Shown here: positions 19,407-27,320 of the stretch, one piece after another
Layout of the letters: each line of letters opens with the position of its first letter
Position numbering within the stretch: the first letter of the stretch is position 1
Source: Candidatus Brocadia sinica JPN1
Lineage (GTDB): Bacteria; Planctomycetota; Brocadiia; Brocadiales; Brocadiaceae
Reading direction: 5' to 3'
DNA: 64,000 nt
Assembly (NCBI RefSeq): GCF_000949635.1
Contig: NZ_BAFN01000001.1
Coordinates: 3,407,052 to 3,471,051 of the forward strand
Notes under the pieces: model-generated
What the model was told of the DNA's origin: nothing
The model's database searches: none
What the model saw: only the letters and a program-made list of their open reading frames with translations
Program-made: the position numbers and the translations under genes

Positions 19407-20468
19407 TTACATTTTAGTTAATAATGATAAAATGGAAGGGGTAATTTTGTTAAGTGGAACGACGGTGTCAACCGCTCCCAATTTGATCGCTTCCTTTGGC
19501 ATACCAAATACAACACAACTTTCCTCATCCTGTGCCAGTGTTTTAGCGCCAGATTCTTTCATTTTTAAGAGGCCACTTGCACCATCATCGCCCATGCCCG
19601 TCATAATCACACCCACGGCATTGGAACCAGCATATTTTGCGACCGATTCAAATAACACCTCGACAGAGGGTCTGTGACGACGGACAGGAGGTTCCTGGTT
19701 CGTTGTTATGTAATATCGGGCGCCGTTTCTTCGTAGTTCCATGTGGTAATTCCCAGGCGCAATCAACGCAAGACCTGGAATAACACTATCGCCGTCTTTA
19801 GCCTCTCGTATTTCAATAGAACAAAGAGAATTCAAACGGTCAGCAAATGATTTTGTAAATAGCTGTGGCATGTGTTGTACAATCAGTATTCCCGGCGCAT
19901 TTGGTGGCATTTGCATCAACACCTCTTTGAGCGCTTCTGTTCCACCTGTAGACGCCCCGATTGCAATAATCTTGTGTGTGCTGTTGATGAGTGCATGGCT
20001 TGTCTCTGTGTGTCTGGTAATGGTATTTTTTCCGGTACTTTTAAAATATTCTTTCTTCTTTACTTTAACATTCGCTGATTCTTTTATCTTTTCTGCTAAT
20101 TCTGTTACTATCTCATTCAGCGTATGTGATACGTCCAGTGACGGCTTTGCAACAAAATCCAGTGCACCTACTTCCAAAGCCTTTAAGGTGGTTTCGCAAC
20201 CTGTCTGTGTCAATGAGCTAACCATAATGACAGGTAATGGGTAGTATGTCATTAGTCTTTGCAGGAAGGAGATGCCATCCATCCTGGGCATTTCTACATC
20301 CAGCGTAATTACATCAGGCTTTAAATTTATGATTTTGTCTCTGGCAATAAAGGGGTCTGCTGCGGTTCCTACGACTTCAATCCCATGATCCTTGCTTAAA
20401 CCAGTAGATAATATTTTCCTGACCACGGCTGAATCATCCACAATCAACACCTTTATTTTTTTTACCAT
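19407..20468 (-). CDS. cheB: Chemotaxis response regulator / protein-glutamate methylesterase CheB
   Basis: Two domains: an N-terminal receiver (VLIVDDSAVVRKIL, acceptor Asp in VITLDVEMPRMDG) and a C-terminal methylesterase/deamidase domain with the catalytic triad region AIGASTGGTEAL, IVQHMP and MTGMGDDGASG. It removes methyl groups from chemoreceptors when phosphorylated by CheA. The 353 residues match the family. It is the last gene of the minus-strand che cluster and converges with cbiA. Confidence 0.95.
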   Translation of the reverse strand: MVKKIKVLIVDDSAVVRKILSTGLSKDHGIEVVGTAADPFIARDKIINLKPDVITLDVEMPRMDGISFLQRLMTYYPLPVIMVSSLTQTGCETTLKALEVGALDFVAKPSLDVSHTLNEIVTELAEKIKESANVKVKKKEYFKSTGKNTITRHTETSHALINSTHKIIAIGASTGGTEALKEVLMQMPPNAPGILIVQHMPQLFTKSFADRLNSLCSIEIREAKDGDSVIPGLALIAPGNYHMELRRNGARYYITTNQEPPVRRHRPSVEVLFESVAKYAGSNAVGVIMTGMGDDGASGLLKMKESGAKTLAQDEESCVVFGMPKEAIKLGAVDTVVPLNKITPSILSLLTKM

Positions 20469-20602
20469 GTCGAGCCTCCTTGTAAATCTCCTGGATCAGA
20501 ATGCAAACAGCGATGAAAACAAATATCACCCTACGAATAACAGAGTTTCAACAGAAACCAGATATCAAGGGCAAAAAGTCAAAAATACGCATCAATAACA
20601 TA

Positions 20603-21436
20603 TTATTTCTGATAAATCGTGGGTCGTACATACTGGAATCTGGTTTCAGTGCCGGCAAGGCTTTCAGAATGACCTATGAAAAGATACCCATCGGGTGTAA
20701 GATATTGATAAAATTTCGACACCAATTTACTCTGAGTTTGTTTATTAAAATAAATCATTACATTTCTGCAAAATATAAAATCAAATTGCCCTTTGAATGG
20801 AAAGGTTTCATCGGTAAGATTAAGCCTCCTGAATGAAATCAGGTTTCTTAAGGACTCTTTTATTTGATAGTGATCTTTAAAATTATGTGTTCCCTTTTCG
20901 AAATAGGTGTTTAACATTTGAAGGGGAATACCTTGTAACCGGTCTTTTGCGTATATTCCCTGCATGGCCTTTTTTAGAACCCGGGTCGACAAATCGGTAG
21001 CTAATACTTTTATATCCCATTCACTAAGCTGTTCTATACATTCTGCCAGTACCATAGAAATACTGTATGGCTCTTCACCGGTTGAGCAGCCTGCACACCA
21101 TATCCTGATTCTTTTTTCTCGTTTTTTTCTTTTATTTTCCAATAAGACAGGAAGTACTTTTTTTGACAGGAAATCAAAGTGTGCTGCTTCTCTGAAAAAT
21201 TCAGTGAGGTTCGTAGAGATGCAATCAAGCATACTGACCAATTCTTCACCCGTTGTATCTTCTTCGGTAACATATTTATAATATTCTTTAAATGAGGACA
21301 ACGATCTTTCCCGCAAGCGCTTCATTAATCTGGATTTTAACAACTCTTTTTTTGCGGGGGTAAGATTTATTCCACTTTCGTTGTAAATTAAGCGCTGGAA
21401 AAGAGAAAATTCTTTATCGCTGATGTCGATGTCCAT
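20603..21436 (-). CDS. cheR: Chemoreceptor methyltransferase CheR
   Basis: SAM-dependent glutamate methyltransferase of 277 residues. The N-terminal helical domain is followed by the SAM motif IWCAGCSTGEEPYSI, LATDLSTRVLKKA, FDFIFCRNVMIYF and the end GHSESL. Family length is normal. Its partner CheB lies 134 bases downstream; a palindrome-bounded S23 element separates it from the upstream cheY. Confidence 0.94.
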   Translation of the reverse strand: MDIDISDKEFSLFQRLIYNESGINLTPAKKELLKSRLMKRLRERSLSSFKEYYKYVTEEDTTGEELVSMLDCISTNLTEFFREAAHFDFLSKKVLPVLLENKRKKREKRIRIWCAGCSTGEEPYSISMVLAECIEQLSEWDIKVLATDLSTRVLKKAMQGIYAKDRLQGIPLQMLNTYFEKGTHNFKDHYQIKESLRNLISFRRLNLTDETFPFKGQFDFIFCRNVMIYFNKQTQSKLVSKFYQYLTPDGYLFIGHSESLAGTETRFQYVRPTIYQK

Positions 21437-21517
21437 AGGTATTCCCCTTTAAAACCTTTTTCCAAGTATTTTAGTAACTATTTAGTCGGCTCATATAAGT
21501 GGACAGTTGGCATTTTA

Positions 21518-22066
21518 CAGTTGACAGTAGGCAGTAGGCATCCAACTGGTTCTGATACATTATTTGCCATTCGTTGCTATGTATCTATTCCTAAACTGTC
21601 AGAAACAGGTTTTATATTCTTTCTTAGATACTTTTCAGGATTTTCAATCATATAATTTAATAGCTTTCCAGCTTCTGTTGATTTGTTCAATAAATCTTTT
21701 TGGGTTTGTTCATTTATATATTTGCAGTGAAAGGCAAAATCAATCCAAACCTGCGTTTCACTGTTCTCCATATCTGCATCTGATATCTTGCTTACAAAAT
21801 GTGCGGGGTATTGGCGTTTTCTGTATCCTTCAGCAATATTTGAGCAAACCGAACGTGACGACTTTCTGATTTGACTTATTAACGAATAAAGTTCATCTTT
21901 AGGGAAACTTTTCGCAAGGTGATAAATATCCATTGCCAAACAAAACGCCTTTTGTAAATCATTAAATCTTTAAAATTATTGATAGTCGTTGTATCCATTG
22001 TTTATTGTGCCTACTGCCTACAGCTTACTGCTTACCGCCTACTGTTCATGCCCACTGCTTACAGCA
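21518..22066. repeat. Inverted repeats enclosing the first S23 gene
   Basis: Left arm CAGTTGACAGTAGGCAGTAG (21518-21537, continuing GCA) is the reverse complement of TGCCTACTGCCTAC at the right (22008-22021), with further degenerate copies of the same unit (CTTACTGCTTACCGCC) to 22066. The right arm runs into the cheY gene and encodes its last residues (KDAVSSGHEQ). The bounded segment therefore looks like an inserted element that replaced the end of cheY. Confidence 0.7.
21577..21998 (-). pseudogene. Four-helix-bundle protein (S23/23S-rRNA intervening-sequence family), frameshifted
   Basis: The true start is the ATG at 21996-21998 (MDTTTINNFKDLMIYK). The frame then breaks at the CCTTTT run 21948-21953, where one base is missing, and resumes as KAFCLAMDIYHLAKSFPKDE, followed by the family core SSRSVCSNIAEGYRKR and a helix carrying FHCKYINEQT. 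The S23/IVP family is normally encoded inside 23S-rRNA intervening sequences or as stray intergenic copies; its function is unknown. Here it sits between cheR and cheY within a pair of inverted repeats. The shift could be real or a homopolymer error. Confidence 0.75.
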
Positions 22067-22437
22067 TCTTTTTGGCTTTCGCCAAATATATTCCGTAGTG
22101 ACGATACCATACGATCGTCTTCAAACGGTTTTACGACGTAGTCTACTGCACCATATCGAAGGGATTCCATTAATGCGTCTCTCTGGTCAATGGCGGATAT
22201 CATGACAACCTTTGCCTGTTTATCAAAGGCAATGATCTCTTTGAGCCCCTGAATTCCATCTACTTCAGGCATTACAATGTCCATTGTTACTGCATCAGGT
22301 TTCAATTCCTTATATTTTTCTAATGCCTCCTTACCATTACCAGCCTCTCCGGCAATCTCAAATCCATGCCTTGTCAAAATTTGCCTGATTATCATCCTTA
22401 TGACTTTGGCATCATCCACTACTAAGATCTTTTTCAT
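22039..22437 (-). CDS. cheY: CheY-type response regulator
   Basis: Single receiver domain of 132 residues: ILVVDDAKVIRMII, phosphoacceptor Asp in AVTMDIVMPEVDGIQG, the conserved Thr/Ser position in VVMISAIDQRD, and the Lys in YVVKPFE. No output domain, so it signals by protein contact. Its start overlaps the end of cheC by four bases. The last ten residues are encoded by the repeat that bounds the S23 element and probably do not belong to the original protein. Confidence 0.92.
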   Translation of the reverse strand: MKKILVVDDAKVIRMIIRQILTRHGFEIAGEAGNGKEALEKYKELKPDAVTMDIVMPEVDGIQGLKEIIAFDKQAKVVMISAIDQRDALMESLRYGAVDYVVKPFEDDRMVSSLRNIFGESQKDAVSSGHEQ

Positions 22438-23039
22438 GTTTTTACTCCTATATTATCTAATAATTTAGCAAACGATGTCATTTCAGGGACCAAAAACAGG
22501 TAGCATTCGAGTTCAGTGCCACTGATTTCAAATATTGTTTCCATCAGTAAGAGATTATCATCCACCATGCCCTGTTCTAGCACAAGGTTTGAAAATATGA
22601 CTCCTGCGTAATCATTATGTACCCGTGGCGGTTGTGGGATTAACGTAGCATTAAAATCAGAAACTAATGCATTGCTGATGTGACTGGCGAGAATATTTCC
22701 CAGTTCCTGTATTGAGCTTTCAGCAAAAACGTCGAATTCCTTTGCGGTTCCTATGCGTTGTCGAAGAAACAGATCTGTAAGGATTAACGACCCCTCCAAC
22801 GGTAACATAAATAAAAACTTACAGCCTTCTTTTCCCTTGAAATTAACCATAACGCTTGTCATTTCTCGTTGATCTTCATTCATCTTCTCTGTGGTTTTAC
22901 TCAAATCAGCAATGGATACTTTTGATAGCGAAATTCTTGCGCCTGTCCTCAGTGACTTTGATAATGCCCTGGATGCACGGTCAATACTAAGACTCGACAT
23001 AATTTCCAATATTTTTAAACGTTCTTGAGAAATGTTCAT
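22434..23039 (-). CDS. cheC: CheC-like phosphatase of CheY-P
   Basis: CheC-family proteins dephosphorylate CheY-P and are activated by binding CheD. The 201-residue product shows one clear catalytic helix, FAESSIQELGNILASHISNAL, with the Glu and Asn spaced as in the family E-x(2)-N motif. A second helix is less clear, so this may be a single-site form. It is next to cheD, as in Bacillus and Thermotoga, and overlaps cheY by four bases. Confidence 0.8.
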   Translation of the reverse strand: MNISQERLKILEIMSSLSIDRASRALSKSLRTGARISLSKVSIADLSKTTEKMNEDQREMTSVMVNFKGKEGCKFLFMLPLEGSLILTDLFLRQRIGTAKEFDVFAESSIQELGNILASHISNALVSDFNATLIPQPPRVHNDYAGVIFSNLVLEQGMVDDNLLLMETIFEISGTELECYLFLVPEMTSFAKLLDNIGVKT

Positions 23040-23100
23040 TATATTATCTCTCCGATTCCAATTAAATTTTCCTTATTGGTGTAGTCTTTCCTTGAACATG

Positions 23101-23580
23101 TTAATAAACTATGACTGCTTCTCCAAAGATACGGCACGTTACTGCACCCGTTTCCGTGTCGAACGAAATATTGTATCCTTTTGTGCCACCGGTTCTCGAT
23201 GCTACAATCCTAATACCTTCTTCTTTCAATACCCGCCTTACCTCTAATTCATTTGATTCGCCTATATTCAGCAGACCATTAGTTTCAAACATTTTTGCGC
23301 CGCCAAAGATCTTTGCAGAAAGAGCTCCTCTGGAAGCGCCTGCATGAGTAACCATCTGATGAATGAAATAGGGGAGTCCAGTATTCGCATATTTGGTGAT
23401 CTTTACATCATTACCATTTTTTTTCGGTAGCATTATGTGTAAAAGTCCACCGATTTTTTTGACACGGTCGTGCAATACGACTCCAATACAGGAACCCAAC
23501 AATGTCTTTAATACATGAGGTGCTTGTGTAATCTTTAGATCGCCAACACCAACAGTAATCATACACTGAGTATTGTTCAC
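23101..23580 (-). CDS. cheD: Chemoreceptor glutamine deamidase CheD
   Basis: CheD deamidates receptor glutamines and regulates CheC. The 159 residues carry the catalytic Cys in LLGSCIGVVLHD, the His in LLHIMLP, and KIFGGAKMF, plus VGESNELEVRRVL. Length and motifs are standard. It is followed by cheC with a short gap, suggesting a working CheC-CheD pair. Confidence 0.93.
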   Translation of the reverse strand: MNNTQCMITVGVGDLKITQAPHVLKTLLGSCIGVVLHDRVKKIGGLLHIMLPKKNGNDVKITKYANTGLPYFIHQMVTHAGASRGALSAKIFGGAKMFETNGLLNIGESNELEVRRVLKEEGIRIVASRTGGTKGYNISFDTETGAVTCRIFGEAVIVY

Positions 23581-23631
23581 CAGAAAATTCCTTTCTTGCT
23601 GTGATCATTAGGAAGTTGTTTTGTCTCCCCT

Positions 23632-23664
23632 TCATCCCCTCCTGGTGAAGGCGGGGATGAAGGG
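23632..23664 (-). terminator. Strong hairpin between chemoreceptor and cheD
   Basis: CCTTCATCCCC (23632-23642) pairs with GGGGATGAAGG (23653-23663). No T-tract follows on the minus strand, so it may act as a transcript-stabilising or pause hairpin more than a full terminator. It may also be another dispersed palindrome. Confidence 0.5.
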
Positions 23665-23737
23665 ATTATCTTGTAGCTGTGGCTATACCACAGTATGTTT
23701 TATTCAGCTAACACCGGGTAGTTAAACTTTACAGGTA

Positions 23738-25480
23738 CTAAAAATCCTTGAAATCTTCACTGAGGGGCAGCAATTCTTCCGGCGTCCTGGTTAAAACTCT
23801 CTCGCTTTTTTTAGAGCCATTTCCGTTCACTTTATCATCCGGCTTTGAAAAATTGTTGGTTTTTTTGATCTGAATCGTTTGCTTACTTTTCTTATCAGAA
23901 GTTCCTTTCTTCGAAAATTGAGATTTCTTTTCGAAATACGGATGAAGTTGTGGTTTTTCAAAGGATTTCAAATCATCATCAATATTCCCAATTTCCACAG
24001 CCAGCTCATGGATAATAGCCTTCAGGTTCTCTGCCTGTGCAGATAATTCTTCACTCGATGAAGCTAACTCTTCCGCATTTGCAGCATTCTGTTGTGTAAC
24101 CGTATCCACGGTCGTAACTGCCTTGGATATTTGACCAATTCCATCTGACTGTTCCTGCGAGGCAGCGGCAATTTCACCAGCTAAGTCCGTTACCTTTTTT
24201 GCCTCGGTTACGATTTCTTTAAGATTGGCTGCAAATTTATCGGCAATCTTTGCGGCATTCTCGGTGCTTACTACCCTCGAGTTGATTAAGTCCGCAGTTT
24301 CCTTAGACGCCACGGAACACCTTTGCGCAAGGTTGCGTACTTCCTCTGCAACAACAGCAAATCCTTTTCCATGCTCCCCTGCTCTTGCTGCCTCAACCGC
24401 TGCATTGAGGGCCAAAAGGTTCGTCTGAAATGCTATTTCATCAATAGATTTGATTATCGATAGGACTTTGTCATTGCCTGAATTTAGGTCCCGCATAGTT
24501 GTCTGCAGGGTATCCAGGGCCTCATTTCCACTTTCTGCGGATGTTTTTGTCTTGATTGCAAGTTGATTGGCCTCCCTTGCATTATCAGCGTTTTTCATTG
24601 TCATTGAGGCCATTTCTTCAATCGAAGCAGAGGTCTCTTCTATGGAAGAAGCTTGCTGCGATGCCCCGTCAGCAAGAGACTGACTGGAAGACGAGATCTG
24701 GTTTGCTGCCGAAGAAACTTCTTCGGCGCCATTTTTTAAATTATAAACCAGTCTCTTAAGCAGGGATATGATATTTCTGGCGATAAAAAAGACTATCATT
24801 CCTATCAGAATCACGTAAATTCCATTTCCAATGATGTTGAAATTTCTATTCGAGGCAATTGCTGCATTTACGGCTGCCATCGGTGCAGTTACGCTTATTC
24901 CGCCACGAATATCTCCCAGTTTGTAATTCTCCATTTGTCGGCCTGCCAGGTCTTTGCCATCCCCGGTGGAACTCGTTGCAGGGTCACCATGACACTTCAG
25001 GCATGCCTCTTCGATTTTCAGGGGCACCATCAATCGAAAAACCTCCGTACCGTTCTCTAATTTTGCTATTTCTGAGATGTCTTTTAAATCCGGGTCTCTC
25101 TCAAATCTTTCTAATTGATGAATCTCCCATGCATCAGGCTTGTTCGAGGGGTTTCTGTATTTAATACTCGTCTGTTTCATCTTAAAGATGGTTGTTTGAC
25201 TAAAGTGTTCAGCAATCTCTCGTCCTAAAACTGCCGGGATTACACCCTTGAATTCAAAATTACCTTTTGAGTCTGTGTTTATTGCCTTTTGCTTCTCTGC
25301 AATTATCTTTCTTGTAGAAATTAATTGATCCGCTGCCATTCTCGCTTGCTTTTGTACCTCTGCTAACATCTGTGTCTTTTGTCTTTTCGTATTGATATAC
25401 GTCAAGATGGTTGTCGAGACCACAATGACAGCAATGATCATAACAATGAGTCTTGTCATCATATTCATTTTACCAATCAT
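23738..25480 (-). CDS. Methyl-accepting chemotaxis protein with a heme-c-type (DUF3365/Tll0287-like) sensor domain
   Basis: A 580-residue receptor. Membrane helix at 10-28, periplasmic sensor of about 190 residues with a single heme-attachment motif CLKCH (Cys160, Cys163, His164), second helix near 220-237, then the signalling hairpin with the tip [20 protein letters not shown]. The sensor ends and its GDIRGGISV motif resemble DUF3365/Tll0287 domains that bind heme or redox ligands. A long polar linker leads to the final residues DFKDF, echoed in the second receptor. Likely ligand: redox state, NO or O2; inference only. Confidence 0.88.
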   Translation of the reverse strand: MIGKMNMMTRLIVMIIAVIVVSTTILTYINTKRQKTQMLAEVQKQARMAADQLISTRKIIAEKQKAINTDSKGNFEFKGVIPAVLGREIAEHFSQTTIFKMKQTSIKYRNPSNKPDAWEIHQLERFERDPDLKDISEIAKLENGTEVFRLMVPLKIEEACLKCHGDPATSSTGDGKDLAGRQMENYKLGDIRGGISVTAPMAAVNAAIASNRNFNIIGNGIYVILIGMIVFFIARNIISLLKRLVYNLKNGAEEVSSAANQISSSSQSLADGASQQASSIEETSASIEEMASMTMKNADNAREANQLAIKTKTSAESGNEALDTLQTTMRDLNSGNDKVLSIIKSIDEIAFQTNLLALNAAVEAARAGEHGKGFAVVAEEVRNLAQRCSVASKETADLINSRVVSTENAAKIADKFAANLKEIVTEAKKVTDLAGEIAAASQEQSDGIGQISKAVTTVDTVTQQNAANAEELASSSEELSAQAENLKAIIHELAVEIGNIDDDLKSFEKPQLHPYFEKKSQFSKKGTSDKKSKQTIQIKKTNNFSKPDDKVNGNGSKKSERVLTRTPEELLPLSEDFKDF

Positions 25481-25538
25481 TTTTTCCTCCCGTTTTTTTG
25501 TTTAAGCTGTGAACAATCAGAATCTGGAAACCATAAAT

Positions 25539-25965
25539 ATCAAAAATGAAATGTAAAAAATTAAAAATACAGATCAAAATGCAAAGATTATCTCTTCCCT
25601 TTCAAGGTAAGTATACTGGAAGCTAATATATTGGCAATCTCGGTCGTTTCTTTCAAAAGTTTGTTAGCCCTGTTTTTATCGGCTTTGCCTGAATCTCTGA
25701 GTAACCCCAACCAAAATTTGGTCTCGTTGGCTGATTTTAGGGCGTAATTAAAAAAATTGGTGTAATCTCTCCTTGAACTTGCAGCGTTTGCTTCTACCAT
25801 ATTAGCTCCAATACTGGTGGCACTCCGAAGGAGTTGATTACCAATGGTCTCACTGGTTTTCTCTTTCGGCAACTCATCAATAAACTTAATTGCTTCAAGG
25901 GTATATCGATAAATTCGTCTCTTGAATTCATCTTTGAATTTTGATTTTTAACCTTTACATTTATA
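25539..25965. repeat. Inverted AT-rich repeats enclosing the second S23 gene
   Basis: Left (25539-25588) contains ATCAAAATGCAAAGAT and TTAAAAAT preceded by AAATGTAAA; the right (25927-25965), read in reverse complement, contains AAATGTAAA, TTAAAAAT and TCAAAATTCAAAGAT in the same order. The arms therefore face each other across the gene. A gene-free version of the same arm pair is found at 29660-29793. Confidence 0.7.
25588..25947 (-). CDS. Four-helix-bundle protein (S23/IVP family), start unclear
   Basis: The family core is complete: DELPKEKTSETIGNQLLR, SATSIGANMVEANAASSRRD, TNFFNYALKSANETKFWLG, ending SSILTLKGKR. The frame with family-like N-terminal sequence (FKDEFKRRIYRYTLEAIKF) begins after a TAA at 25948-25950 and has no ATG, GTG or TTG before the TTG at 25870-25872. 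So either an unusual start codon is used, translation begins late, or one base is missing upstream. It lies between a chemoreceptor and cheW, bounded by inverted AT-rich repeats. Confidence 0.7.
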   Translation of the reverse strand, partial: KSKFKDEFKRRIYRYTLEAIKFIDELPKEKTSETIGNQLLRSATSIGANMVEANAASSRRDYTNFFNYALKSANETKFWLGLLRDSGKADKNRANKLLKETTEIANILASSILTLKGKR

Positions 25966-26002
25966 AGAAATTTACCCACCTTTCTTACGAAAGGATCCAA
26001 AA

Positions 26003-26515
26003 TTAACTTACACTTGTCAAACTCTCAACCATATTGATCTCTTCGGTGCCTAAGACCTTATCGATGTCAAGGAGAATTTTTACCTTGTTCTTTATCTTTG
26101 CCATGCCTAAAAAGATTTCAGTATTGATGCCTTCTCCAAGATGAGGTGCAGGCTCCAAATCCTCGCCGCGAACATCAAGTACTTCCGAAACTGTATCTAC
26201 AAGGACTCCTGTGAGTTTGTTTTTGACTTCCACTACTATAATACATGTTTCTTTTGTATGGTCAGTCTCCTGAAATCCAAATTTTAACCTCAGGTCTACT
26301 ACAGGGATCACCTTTCCCCGGAGATTAATTACCCCTTTCATGTAACCGGGTGTCTGTGGTACAGGTGTTATATTCATAATGCCTATAATTTCCCTTACCT
26401 TGAGTATCTCTATGCCATACTCCTCGCCACACAGCACAAAGGTCAGGTATTTTCCTTCATGCGACAGCGACTCCAAGGCATCTGATTTTTTCCCTTTTTC
26501 CATTACTGCTTGCAT
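26003..26515 (-). CDS. cheW: Chemotaxis coupling protein CheW
   Basis: A CheW-domain adaptor of 170 residues linking receptors to CheA: FVLCGEEYGIEILKVREI, PGYMKGVINLRGKVIPVVDL, and a C-terminal half with GVLVDTVSEVLDV and KILLDIDKVL. The N-terminal 20 residues are charged and variable. Located between two chemoreceptor genes. Confidence 0.95.
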   Translation of the reverse strand: MQAVMEKGKKSDALESLSHEGKYLTFVLCGEEYGIEILKVREIIGIMNITPVPQTPGYMKGVINLRGKVIPVVDLRLKFGFQETDHTKETCIIVVEVKNKLTGVLVDTVSEVLDVRGEDLEPAPHLGEGINTEIFLGMAKIKNKVKILLDIDKVLGTEEINMVESLTSVS

Positions 26516-26576
26516 AAGATTTTCCTTTCGCTTAGTTAAATGTGATAATTTAATATTTAAGGTGCAGATTATTTAT

Positions 26577-26752
26577 GGCGGGCATTGCCCGCCCTATCAT
26601 CTGGCGCTTCACCCATCCTGTAATCCCCTCATTGATAAGAACATGGCTTGCGTAGGACGCACCCAACTATGGCTTTTTTACCCACCCCTCAATCCCTCCC
26701 AGGAGGGGGGTCTCAAATTCCCCTCTTGAGAGGGGCAAGGGGTGTGGTTACT
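26577..26752. repeat. Two adjacent palindromes upstream of cheW
   Basis: A short one, GGCGGGCATTGCCCGCC (26577-26593), and a longer one whose left arm CACCCCTCAATCCCTCCC (26682-26699) continues to GGAGGGGGGT and pairs with ATTCCCCTCTTGAGAGGGG and AAGGGGTGTG (26717-26746). These resemble dispersed intergenic repeats. The rest of the 293-base gap shows no gene. Confidence 0.65.
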
Positions 26753-26808
26753 CATAGCTTAACGAGAAAAGATTGAAATTCCTCTTCTTCTCAACAAATG
26801 CACGAAGG

Positions 26809-27213
26809 TCATCCTTTTATTTTCAAAAACGCACCAATTTTTTTATCTTCGTTCCCGATATGATTCGTCAGCCAGTTACATACCTTTTGTTGTATCTGTA
26901 TTACCAGATGTGGGGTAACACCTCTTGTTTCAAATTCTTTTTTTAAGCCAGAAAAGTCTTTTATAAACTGCGCATGCTCTGCCTTCTGCGATGGAAGGTC
27001 ATCGTAGTTATTCTTGGCCATAATCGCCTCTTCAGCACTGAAATGCTTTACGACATAATCTGCTAAAAAGGCTATTACTTTACCCACTTCATCCCTTCCC
27101 TTACCCTGTGCCATCGCGCTCAGCAGATTGTTTACCCTGCTAAATATTCCTTTATGCTGATTATCAATCATGTCTACGCCCACTGCCAAATTTTCAGTCC
27201 ATTGAATTGCCAT
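26809..27213 (-). CDS. Bacteriohemerythrin
   Basis: A non-heme diiron O2-binding protein of 134 residues. All iron ligands are visible: His in VDMIDNQHKGIF, HFSAEEAIM, HAQFIKDF and the C-terminal HIGNEDK (HxxxD form). It may carry or sense O2 or NO. In this cluster, between cheW and a second receptor, it could feed oxygen information to the chemosensory array. It has a good ribosome site (AGGAGAA) and ends before a hairpin-free AT-rich gap. Confidence 0.92.
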   Translation of the reverse strand: MAIQWTENLAVGVDMIDNQHKGIFSRVNNLLSAMAQGKGRDEVGKVIAFLADYVVKHFSAEEAIMAKNNYDDLPSQKAEHAQFIKDFSGLKKEFETRGVTPHLVIQIQQKVCNWLTNHIGNEDKKIGAFLKIKG

Positions 27214-27255
27214 TTAATTCTCCTTTCTTGAGTTAAGAAATTCCAAAGATGTGAT

Positions 27256-27284
27256 TGTAGAGCGACGAGCCTTGTCGCTCTACA
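27256..27284 (-). terminator. Perfect 11-bp hairpin between receptor and bacteriohemerythrin genes
   Basis: TGTAGAGCGAC (27256-27266) pairs exactly with GTCGCTCTACA (27274-27284) around a seven-base loop. It lies downstream of the second receptor gene and lacks a T-run, so it may be a pause or processing hairpin or another dispersed repeat. Confidence 0.5.
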
Positions 27285-27320
27285 TTGAGAAAACCGCCGA
27301 AGGCCTAATTTACACCTGGA

